Below are positions 1-5,850 of a stretch of 5,873 bases of DNA, in pieces (the stretch's first letter is position 1; every line of letters begins with the position of its first letter). The notes below the pieces were generated by a model. It saw nothing but the letters and a program-made list of their open reading frames with translations. It had not been told where the DNA came from and searched no databases. This DNA comes from Phycisphaerales bacterium. Lineage in GTDB: Bacteria; Planctomycetota; Phycisphaerae; Phycisphaerales; SM1A02. A program made the position numbers and the translations under genes. Where the stretch lies: assembly GCA_018882625.1 (NCBI GenBank), contig VERO01000158.1, forward strand, positions 1 to 5,873, written 5' to 3'.

Positions 1-11
1 GGGGGGGGGGG
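1..11. repeat. G11 homopolymer at the window edge
   Basis: Eleven consecutive G bases open the window, followed by CGAGGGGGC. Read on the minus strand they encode consecutive prolines at the end of the visible lipoprotein reading frame. A run of this length at a sequence end may be genuine Pro-coding DNA or a poly-G sequencing or assembly artefact; the window alone cannot decide. Confidence 0.6.
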
Positions 12-401
12 CGAGGGGGCGGGCCGCGCTGGGAGCACCGCCGATCCCATCTTCGGGTCGATCCGGTTCACGTGGACGTCGACGGTGGCGATGCGGTCGT
101 CCTTGGCGAAGACCATCGTGGCAGTCTCCCGGCGGGCATCGATTGCGGTGCACGTCCATCCCTGAAGCGCGAACGCGTCGCGCATGCGGTCGGAGGTGTC
201 CGAGATGCTGCGCAGGTCGCCGCGGCAGACCACCCTCACCCGGGTGAGCACGCCATCATCCCGCTCCACGTCCGCTGTGGTGAGCGCCTCCATGCCCGGC
301 GGGATCGGCACGTCGCTCTCGAGCACCGTCGCGGGCAGGCCGCTGCAGGACGCGACCGCGGCGCACGCTGCAGCGAGCATGATTGCGGCATGGCGGCGCA
401 T
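1..401 (-). CDS. Small secreted lipoprotein, 3' end cut off by the window edge
   Basis: Reading leftward from the ATG at 401 gives 133 codons without a stop, running off the window edge. Third positions are almost all G or C, which supports real coding. The N-terminus is a lipoprotein signal: Arg2-Arg3, a hydrophobic stretch (about residues 5-17) and a lipobox V16-A17-S18 before C19, so the mature protein should be lipid-anchored with Cys19 at its N-terminus. After it come VPIPPGM (31-37), two further cysteines (C59, C84) that could form a disulfide, and a GW..T segment (81-85) followed by a short beta-like stretch with F98-A-K. I recall small planctomycete lipoproteins with this plan ('VP.P.GM' then 'GW' then 'F.K'), but I cannot name a family or a function. 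The visible part ends in a Pro/Ala-rich tail (PARPAPSPPP) encoded by the G-run at the edge; this is either a natural tail or a sequence-end artefact. No clear Shine-Dalgarno is present. The gene is divergent from murJ, 47 bases away. Confidence 0.72.
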   Translation of the reverse strand, partial: MRRHAAIMLAAACAAVASCSGLPATVLESDVPIPPGMEALTTADVERDDGVLTRVRVVCRGDLRSISDTSDRMRDAFALQGWTCTAIDARRETATMVFAKDDRIATVDVHVNRIDPKMGSAVLPARPAPSPPP

Positions 402-448
402 CGATCCGATCAAATGTAGCCGCCGCGACCGCCTCGCGGGCGGCACCG
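402..448. promoter_or_regulatory. Short divergent intergenic region between lipoprotein gene and murJ
   Basis: These 47 bases must hold the 5' ends of two divergent genes unless transcription starts inside a neighbouring coding region. On the minus strand a TACATT hexamer (413-418) matches the -10 consensus TATAAT at 4 of 6 positions and lies 11 bases before the lipoprotein ATG, which would leave a very short or absent leader. No convincing -35 partner is seen. On the plus strand neither a clear promoter nor a Shine-Dalgarno precedes the murJ ATG; only a G-rich GCGGGCGG (about 436-443) lies nearby. The assignment is weak and positional. Confidence 0.3.
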
Positions 449-2026
449 ATGGCACGAGGATTCGAGACCCACGCCCGCACCGTCTCCGCGCTGACGCTGC
501 TCTCCCGCATCACGGGCCTTGCGCGCGATGCGGCGATGTCGCGGATCTTCGGCGTCGGGGTGGCGATGGACGCGTTCGCATTCGCGTTCATGGTGCCCAA
601 CCTGTTCCGGCGCCTCTTCGGCGAGGGCGCGCTCTCGTCGAGCTTCCTCCCGATCTACACGCGGCTCGATGCTCAGCGACCCGAGGTGGCGCGGCCACTG
701 GCGTGGCTCGTCCTCTCGCGCACGGCCGTGATGCTGGCCGCACTCACGCTGCTGGGCGAGGCGATCCTGATCGCCGTGTGGCCGGCCCCGGACAAGGAGG
801 CTGCGACCCTCAGTGCGACGCTTGTCGCGATCCTTCTGCCATACATGCCGCTGGTGTGCGTGGTGGCCCTGATGGGCGCGGTGCTGCAGGCGCATCACCG
901 GTTCGGGCCGACCGCCGCGAGCCCCATCATCCTCAACATGGCGATCGTGGCGGCCGCAATCCTGCCGTGGGCGATCGGCAAGCCCGATGCGCTCGGGCCG
1001 CGCACGCACGTGGTGGTCGTGGCTGGGGCAGTGCTCGTCGCCGGGATCGTGCAGGTCGCCTGGAGCGCGCTCGCGCTGCGCGGCACCGGCGTGCGGCCGA
1101 TGAAGGCGCCGCCAGAGGCGCGCGCGCCGTTTCGCGAGGTGATCACGAGGACGGTGCCGATGGCGCTCGGCCTCGGCGTGCTGCAGGTCAACACGTTCGT
1201 CGATGGCCTGATCGCGAGCTACCCGACCAGCATCGGCCCGACCATCTTCGGCGTCCCGTTCCCTCTCGAGAAGGGAGCGATGGCGGCCATGGGCTTCGCG
1301 CAGCGGCTCTACGAGTTCCCGCTTGGGGTGTTCGGCATCTCCGTGGCGACGGTGATCTTCCCGCTGCTGTCGCGGCAGGCCTCCGACACCCCGGCGTTCC
1401 TCGAGAGCCTCCGCAAGGGACTGCGCCTCACGGTCTTCATCGGGCTTCCCGCAAGCATGGGCCTCCTCATCGTGCGCGACCAGCTTGCGGCGGTCGTCTT
1501 CCAGGGCGGCGACTTCACGAGCGCCGACAGTGCGCGCGTCGGCTCCATCCTCGCCGGGTTTGCGGTGGCGATCTGGGCCTACTCGGCCAACCAGGTGCTG
1601 ACGCGCGCCTTCTACGCGCGCGGCGATGCGATGACTCCGGTGAAGGTGAGCATGGCGATGGTGGCACTGAACTTTGCGCTCAACGTCACGCTGATCTGGA
1701 CGCCCCTCAATGTCGCCGGGCTGGCGTGGAGCACCGCGATCTGCGCGATCCTTCAGGTGGTGGCGCTCGAGCGGCTGCTCGCGAGGCGCTTGGGGCGCGT
1801 GGTCGATGCGGATGTGCGCCGCAGCTGGCTCCGCACGCTCGCGGCCACGCTCGCGATGGGTGCCATCACAGGCGCGGTGGCCTGGTGGCTTCCCGACCAG
1901 GGATCCTGGTGGGACATGGCCGGCGTGCTCGTCGCGCTCGTCACCGTGGGCGCAGCCACCATGCTCGGCGCCGCGTGGGCGCTCCGCATGCCGGAGATGC
2001 GCTGGGCGCTCGGACGGCAGTCCTGA
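449..2026 (+). CDS. murJ: MurJ/MviN lipid II flippase
   Basis: This 525-residue integral membrane protein should flip lipid II, the undecaprenyl-linked peptidoglycan precursor, from the inner to the outer face of the cytoplasmic membrane. It belongs to the MOP exporter superfamily, normally with 14 transmembrane helices; the length fits (E. coli MurJ is about 510) and hydrophobic segments recur throughout. Residues important in E. coli MurJ align with a two-residue offset at the N-terminus: R20 (SRITG), R26 (ARD), D41 (MDAF) and R54 (NLFRRLF). The arginine equivalent to E. coli R270 is R286 in FAQRLYEFPLGVFG. The loop just before R286 is about 15 residues longer than in E. coli, which I associate with planctomycete homologues. 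The ATG at 449 is preferred because family similarity begins within about ten residues of it. An in-frame TTG at 383 would add 22 unconserved residues and overlap the divergent lipoprotein gene. No good Shine-Dalgarno precedes either start. The gene stands alone on its strand and ends flush against the convergent protease operon. Confidence 0.95.
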   Translation: MARGFETHARTVSALTLLSRITGLARDAAMSRIFGVGVAMDAFAFAFMVPNLFRRLFGEGALSSSFLPIYTRLDAQRPEVARPLAWLVLSRTAVMLAALTLLGEAILIAVWPAPDKEAATLSATLVAILLPYMPLVCVVALMGAVLQAHHRFGPTAASPIILNMAIVAAAILPWAIGKPDALGPRTHVVVVAGAVLVAGIVQVAWSALALRGTGVRPMKAPPEARAPFREVITRTVPMALGLGVLQVNTFVDGLIASYPTSIGPTIFGVPFPLEKGAMAAMGFAQRLYEFPLGVFGISVATVIFPLLSRQASDTPAFLESLRKGLRLTVFIGLPASMGLLIVRDQLAAVVFQGGDFTSADSARVGSILAGFAVAIWAYSANQVLTRAFYARGDAMTPVKVSMAMVALNFALNVTLIWTPLNVAGLAWSTAICAILQVVALERLLARRLGRVVDADVRRSWLRTLAATLAMGAITGAVAWWLPDQGSWWDMAGVLVALVTVGAATMLGAAWALRMPEMRWALGRQS

Positions 2027-2029
2027 TCA
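2024..2029. other. Abutting convergent stop codons in a TGATCA palindrome
   Basis: TGA at 2024-2026 ends murJ on the plus strand. The complement of TCA at 2027-2029 is the TGA that ends the protease partner gene on the minus strand. The two coding regions therefore touch with no intervening base and no overlap. No stem-loop followed by a T-run is visible on either side, so any transcription end must lie inside the opposing gene or be factor-dependent. Confidence 0.9.
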
Positions 2030-3730
2030 GGTGCCGCCGGCCGCAGGCTGCGCGGGTGCGCCGCCTTCGGGGGTCGACTTCGCCACCGGCTGCGCCGCCA
2101 CAGGCACAAGCGTCACGGGATCGCGTGCGGGCAGCATCACGGGAGCCCCGATGCCGTACTCCGCGCAGAGCTTGGCCATGTCGGCGCGGCCCTGCGGATC
2201 GCCCTTGGCGATGTCGCTCCAGTTGCCCACGACCATGAAGGCCATCTGCTCCGGCTTGAGGTACTTCTGCGCGACGCGCTGCACGTCCGCGGCCGTGACC
2301 GCCTTCACGCGGTCGCGGTAGCCCTGCCAGAAGTCGGCGGGCCGGTTCGTCCACTCGTCCGTCACGAAGACGCCGAGCATCGCAGGCTTGGACGCGAAGC
2401 GCTGCGGGAACGTCTCGATGAGCGACGCCTTGGCGACCTCGAGCTCCTCGGCGGACACCGGCTCGGTGCGGATGCGGCCGATCTCGTCCATGATCAGCTT
2501 GATCGCCAGCGCCACCGTCGGGCTCTTGCTCTGGAACCCGGCGCGGAACGACCCGGCGTAGAACGGCTCCGGCGCGAAGCGCGAGCCTGCGCTGTAGGCG
2601 AGGCCCTCGTCGCTGCGCACGCGCTGCATGATGCGGCTCGAGAAGCCGCCGCCTCCGAGGATGTCGTTCATCACGAAGTAGGGGATCGCATCGGGGCTGT
2701 CGCGCTCGATCGAGCGCATGCCGATGTAGACCTTGCCCTGCGGGATGTCCTTCTGCGCGATGTACAGGCCGGGGACCGGGTCTGCCTTGGGCGCGCTCGG
2801 CGGCGCCAGCCGCTCCCCGCGCGGCCATCCGGCCAGGGCCTGCTCGAGCTTCCTCGCCATGGCGTCGGGCTCGAAGTCGCCGGTCACCGAGATGATCATG
2901 TTGGCAGGAGCGAAGATGCGTGCGGCCATCGCGCGCATGTCCGACTCGGTGATCGCGGCAAGGCTCGCGCTGGTCGGCTGCCGGCCCGCGTGGTGGTCAG
3001 GCCCCCAGAACATCATGCCCCACTCGCGGTCGATGATCGAGTCCGCGTCGTCGTTGCGCTGCTTGAGGCCCTCCATCGCCTCGTCCATCGCGACCTTGAG
3101 GCGTGCCGCCTCGAAGCCGGGGTTGCGGAGCATGTCCACGAACAGCTTCAGGCTCTCGTCGAAGTTCGACGCGAGGCAGTCGAGCGATGCGCTCGAGTTC
3201 CACTCGCCCACGCGCACGGACATGTTGGTGGCCATGAAGTCGAGCGTCTCGTCGAACTCGGAGGCGCTCAGCGCACCTGCACCGCCGCGGCGCATCATCG
3301 AGCCGGTCATCGACGCCAGCCCGACGCGGTCCGCAGGATCGAGGTTGGCGCCGCCCATGCAGGTGACCGACAGCGAGATCAGCGGGAACTCCGTGTTTGG
3401 CGCCATGTACACCACGGTGCCGTCGCTGAGCGTGCGGCGGTAGTCCGCGGCGCGGGGTGCCTCGAACGTGAGCGGCGGGTAGGTGAGCTGCTCGGGCCGG
3501 CCCGGGATGCCGCCCGCGCCCTTCGGGGCAGGTGCGGGAGCATCCGTGCGCGCAGGCGGTGCGGCACCCTGGGTTGCCGCCGCGCCGAGCGCGCTGGCTG
3601 AGGCGGCCGCTGCGCCGATGGCCAGCGAACCCGCCAGCGCGAGCGCCGGAAGTCGGCGCGCAGAGGTGGCGCGAGAGCGCGACAGGCGAGCCATGAAGCA
3701 TGTGGCGATGCAGGATTTGCACAGTGTCAT
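2027..3730 (-). CDS. Non-catalytic M16-family peptidase subunit, Arg/Tyr-pair type, secreted
   Basis: This 567-residue protein has the two-lobed M16 (insulinase-like) fold but lacks the zinc site. Where HXXEH is expected the sequence reads GLASMTGSMMRRGG (137-150), with the two His and the Glu replaced by S140, S144 and G143. The second lobe keeps the substrate-binding Arg/Tyr pair: R372 and Y379 in VRSDEGLAYS, after the Gly-rich LGGGGFSSR (358-366). This is the profile of the partner subunit in heterodimeric M16B proteases. The N-terminus has a basic region, a hydrophobic Ala/Leu stretch (about 28-44) and an A-S-A cleavage site near residue 47, then an Ala/Pro-rich linker to about residue 75; a periplasmic location is inferred. 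The ATG at 3730 is chosen because AAGGA lies six bases upstream. An in-frame ATG at 3766 shares a base with the upstream stop (TGATG) but has only a weak ribosome site. One at 3694 gives a tidier signal peptide but has no ribosome site. The gene follows the catalytic subunit by 35 bases, clearly in one operon. The C-terminus is Ala/Pro/Gly-rich. Confidence 0.9.
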   Translation of the reverse strand: MTLCKSCIATCFMARLSRSRATSARRLPALALAGSLAIGAAAASASALGAAATQGAAPPARTDAPAPAPKGAGGIPGRPEQLTYPPLTFEAPRAADYRRTLSDGTVVYMAPNTEFPLISLSVTCMGGANLDPADRVGLASMTGSMMRRGGAGALSASEFDETLDFMATNMSVRVGEWNSSASLDCLASNFDESLKLFVDMLRNPGFEAARLKVAMDEAMEGLKQRNDDADSIIDREWGMMFWGPDHHAGRQPTSASLAAITESDMRAMAARIFAPANMIISVTGDFEPDAMARKLEQALAGWPRGERLAPPSAPKADPVPGLYIAQKDIPQGKVYIGMRSIERDSPDAIPYFVMNDILGGGGFSSRIMQRVRSDEGLAYSAGSRFAPEPFYAGSFRAGFQSKSPTVALAIKLIMDEIGRIRTEPVSAEELEVAKASLIETFPQRFASKPAMLGVFVTDEWTNRPADFWQGYRDRVKAVTAADVQRVAQKYLKPEQMAFMVVGNWSDIAKGDPQGRADMAKLCAEYGIGAPVMLPARDPVTLVPVAAQPVAKSTPEGGAPAQPAAGGT

Positions 3731-3736
3731 GAGATG

Positions 3737-3741
3737 TCCTT
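3737..3741 (-). promoter_or_regulatory. Shine-Dalgarno deciding the start of the non-catalytic M16 subunit
   Basis: AAGGA on the minus strand lies six bases before the ATG at 3730, a normal spacing. It sits in the gap between the two protease genes and is the main reason to prefer 3730 over the in-frame ATGs at 3766 and 3694. Confidence 0.6.
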
Positions 3742-3765
3742 GTGGTGTGGTCCGGTGGCGATGCA

Positions 3766-5712
3766 TCAGTTGCCGCTGCCCTGCGACTTCAGCTGATCGA
3801 GCCGTTGGCGCATCTTCTTGAGCATGAACTCGGCGAGGGGCCGTCGGTCGGGCGGCATCTGGCCCATGTTGGCCTCGATGTCGGAGATGCCGCGCTCGAG
3901 GTTCTCGACGTCAGTCTCCTGCGCGAGCTGCGCCGCAAGCGCACGCACGCGCGCCTGCATCGGTGCGGGCAGCTTGGCGAGATCGGGGTCCATGGGCTCG
4001 CTCGACACCCCAGCCTTGCGCGTGAAGGTGGCGACCGAGCGGTTGCTCGGCGCGAAGTACTTCCGCGCGACGCGCTGGATGTCGGCGCCTGTCACGGACT
4101 GCAGCTTCTTGGGCTCCTCGTTGATCTCCTCCCACCCGCCGAGCGCCTCCGCGTAGGCGAGCTGGATGAGCAGGAAGAAGTTCGTCTGCAGGCGCCGGTA
4201 GCTGTCGGCGGCGACCTGGTTCTTCACCTTCTGCAGCTCGCGGTCGGACACCGGCTCGTCCTGGAGCCGCTTGATCTCGTCGTACCACGCGCTCTCGAGG
4301 TCGAGCGGCGCGGCGCTCCCCTTGGTCTCGGCGGAGAAGCTGAAGCAGCCCGCGTACCTGCGGCTGTCCTGCCTGCACGCCGCCGATGACGCGATCTCCT
4401 TGCCCTCGACGAGGCCCTTGTAGAGGCGGCCCGTGCGGCCGTTGAGGATCTGCGCCATCATGTCGAGCGCGTAGCTGTCGGCGTGGCGGAAGGGGACGGT
4501 GTGGTAGCGGATCTCGACCTGCGGCTGCGCATCCACCTCCGCGTTCATGCGCATCTCGGCCTTCTGGCCGTGCTCGAGCGTGGTCACTGGAGGCACCGTG
4601 CCCGACTTGGCGCTCAGCCGGCCGAAGTAGCGGGAGATCAGGTCGCGCGCCTGCTTGGGATCGAAGTCGCCCACGATGATGCCGACGAGGTTGTTCGGCC
4701 GGTAGTAGATGTTCCAGTACCGCTGCGCCTCCTCCATCGTGTAGCTGTTGAGGTCGCTCGGCCAGCCGATGATCGGCCACGCGTATCCGCTCGACACCCA
4801 GAACATCGCGTCGAACTGCTCCTGGAAGATGCCCGTCGGCGTGCTCTCGGTGCGCAGCCGGCGCTCCTCGTGCACCACATCGCGCTCGCTGTAGAACTCG
4901 CGGAACACGCTGTCGTTGAGCCGGTCGCTCTCCATCCACGCCCACAGCTCGAGCTTGTTGCTCGGCACGTTGATGAAGTAGAAGGTGAGGTCGTGCGAGG
5001 TGAAGGCGTTCATGCCCGAGCCGCCCTCGCGCGTGTACACCTGGTCGAACTCGTCCTTGACGATCGATCCCCTGGACTTCTGCTCGGCCTCGAGCTGCGC
5101 GACCTGCGCCTCGATCTCCTTCGCGCGTGCGCCGCCATCGGGCGACGAGCGGTCGGCCTTGGCGAGGTCCTGCTTCAGCGCGGCGATGCGCTCCGCGTTG
5201 GCGCGGCCCTGCTGCGTGTCCATCAGCGACTTCAGCTCTGCGCGCATCTTCGCCAGCTCAGGGGTGTCGTTGGCGGGGTTCCACGGGTCGTCGATCTGGC
5301 CCAGGAAGTAGCGCATGTACTGCGTGGACCACGTGTAGTCGTTGATCGCGTCACGCAGCGACTTCTGGCGCGCGCGGAAGTCGGCGTCGCGGGCAGGGTC
5401 CTGCGTGCCGATGGTGTTCGTCCCCTTGAACATCATGTGCTCGAAGAAGTGCGAGATTCCGGTGATGCCTGGCCGCTCGTTGACGCTGCCGACCTTCGCG
5501 AGCCATCCGGCGCTCACGGTGTTGGGCTGGTCGGTGCGCGGCACGAGCAGGAACTTCATGCCGTTGTCGAGCGTGACGATCTCCGGCTCGACCTTCTGGG
5601 CGCTGGCGACGTTCGGCCAGCAGCACAGCGCGGCGAGGGCCGCCACGGTCGCCAGGGCTCGCGAGATCGTGCGTGCGGTACGGGATCGGATCGGTGCATG
5701 TCGGGGGCGCAT
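3766..5712 (-). CDS. Catalytic M16-family zinc metallopeptidase subunit, secreted
   Basis: This 648-residue protein is a zinc-dependent peptidase of the insulinase/pitrilysin class. The signal peptide has a basic start (Arg/His-rich, 1-18), a hydrophobic core (about 19-31) and an A36-S-A38 cleavage site before QK, so it should act in the periplasm. The zinc motif is H88-F-F-E91-H92 in SHFFEHMMFKGTNTIG. The third ligand is probably E283 in SERDVVHEE, with E276 seven residues before it as in pitrilysin. About 190 residues separate H92 from E283, against about 76 in typical members; the excess is a charged, probably coiled-coil insert (roughly 105-220). GMNAFTSHDLTFYF (233-246) and YRPNNLVGIIVGDFDP (337-352) are typical first-lobe motifs. 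In the second lobe the Arg/Tyr pair is lost: RLYKGLVEGKEIASS (429-443) has V435 and S442 where Arg and Tyr are expected. A charged helical tail (about 570-648) follows. The ATG at 5712 is chosen because AGGAGA lies eight bases upstream and a signal peptide follows directly. It is the first gene of a two-gene operon with its partner subunit. The natural substrate is unknown. Confidence 0.93.
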   Translation of the reverse strand: MRPRHAPIRSRTARTISRALATVAALAALCCWPNVASAQKVEPEIVTLDNGMKFLLVPRTDQPNTVSAGWLAKVGSVNERPGITGISHFFEHMMFKGTNTIGTQDPARDADFRARQKSLRDAINDYTWSTQYMRYFLGQIDDPWNPANDTPELAKMRAELKSLMDTQQGRANAERIAALKQDLAKADRSSPDGGARAKEIEAQVAQLEAEQKSRGSIVKDEFDQVYTREGGSGMNAFTSHDLTFYFINVPSNKLELWAWMESDRLNDSVFREFYSERDVVHEERRLRTESTPTGIFQEQFDAMFWVSSGYAWPIIGWPSDLNSYTMEEAQRYWNIYYRPNNLVGIIVGDFDPKQARDLISRYFGRLSAKSGTVPPVTTLEHGQKAEMRMNAEVDAQPQVEIRYHTVPFRHADSYALDMMAQILNGRTGRLYKGLVEGKEIASSAACRQDSRRYAGCFSFSAETKGSAAPLDLESAWYDEIKRLQDEPVSDRELQKVKNQVAADSYRRLQTNFFLLIQLAYAEALGGWEEINEEPKKLQSVTGADIQRVARKYFAPSNRSVATFTRKAGVSSEPMDPDLAKLPAPMQARVRALAAQLAQETDVENLERGISDIEANMGQMPPDRRPLAEFMLKKMRQRLDQLKSQGSGN

Positions 5713-5720
5713 GGGTCGGG

Positions 5721-5726
5721 TCTCCT
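5721..5726 (-). promoter_or_regulatory. Strong Shine-Dalgarno of the M16 operon
   Basis: AGGAGA on the minus strand lies eight bases before the ATG at 5712. It is the best ribosome binding site in the window and rules out the in-frame TTG at 5829, which would add 39 residues reading through the palindromic leader. Confidence 0.75.
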
Positions 5727-5760
5727 GTGCAGCGCGGGCGCTGGACCCGTTGTTGTACGG

Positions 5761-5777
5761 CAGGTGGGCACCACCTG
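5761..5777. promoter_or_regulatory. 17-bp perfect dyad, possible operator or leader hairpin
   Basis: CAGGTGG (5761-5767), spacer GCA, then CCACCTG (5771-5777) form a perfect inverted repeat with 7-bp arms, 48 bases upstream of the first protease start codon. The size and position suit a dimeric repressor or activator site. Alternatively it forms a hairpin in the mRNA leader, though a three-base loop is tight. I recognise no regulator for it. Confidence 0.45.
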
Positions 5778-5791
5778 GAGGGGCGCAGGGA

Positions 5792-5804
5792 GCGGAAATT
5801 CCGC
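5792..5804. promoter_or_regulatory. 13-bp perfect palindrome in the M16 operon leader
   Basis: GCGGAA-A-TTCCGC is a perfect inverted repeat with 6-bp arms around one central base. It holds one of the few A/T-rich cores in this region (AAATT) and lies 14 bases to the right of the CAGGTGG dyad, that is, further upstream of the protease genes. It could be a second regulatory half or overlap a promoter, but no clear -35/-10 pair is seen around it. Confidence 0.35.
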
Positions 5805-5816
5805 CTTCGCGCGACC

Positions 5817-5850
5817 AATAAAGGGCCAATGCCCCAGCTCCGGCATTGGC
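5817..5850 (-). terminator. Possible rho-independent terminator of a gene to the right
   Basis: GCCAATGCC (5825-5833) and GGCATTGGC (5842-5850) form a perfect 9-bp stem with an 8-base loop. Read on the minus strand, the stem is followed by CC and then TTTATT (5822-5817), a short interrupted T-tract. On the plus strand no T-tract follows. It could therefore end a leftward transcript from a gene beyond 5873 and insulate the protease operon. The T-tract is weak, so a protein-binding site is an alternative. Confidence 0.45.

Noticed and set aside
27..31. Possible lipoprotein attachment of the catalytic protease via its Cys-Cys in the signal peptide (residues 30-31, near 5625)
   Set aside because: The residues before C30 (A-A-L) do not fit a lipobox, and a normal A-S-A cleavage site follows at 36-38. 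The coordinates given here are residue-based (27-31), not base positions.
383..448. N-terminal extension of MurJ from an in-frame TTG at 383
   Set aside because: It would add 22 residues outside the family alignment and overlap the start of the divergent lipoprotein gene.
184..2238. Plus-strand frame of 684 codons covering murJ
   Set aside because: It is a different frame from murJ, rich in Arg/Ala/Gly/His, without membrane segments or domains; murJ explains the same DNA far better.
1941..2828. Minus-strand frame overlapping the non-catalytic protease gene
   Set aside because: Arg/Ala/Gly-rich composition with no motif; it is an out-of-frame shadow of the M16 partner gene.
2027..3730. Non-catalytic M16 gene as a decayed pseudogene
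   Set aside because: The frame is intact over 567 codons, the Arg/Tyr pair and glycine-rich loop are kept, and loss of HXXEH is typical of partner subunits.
5713..5829. N-terminal extension of the catalytic protease from an in-frame TTG at 5829
   Set aside because: The extension has no signal-peptide character and reads through the palindromic leader; the ATG at 5712 has AGGAGA at ideal spacing and a signal peptide directly after it.
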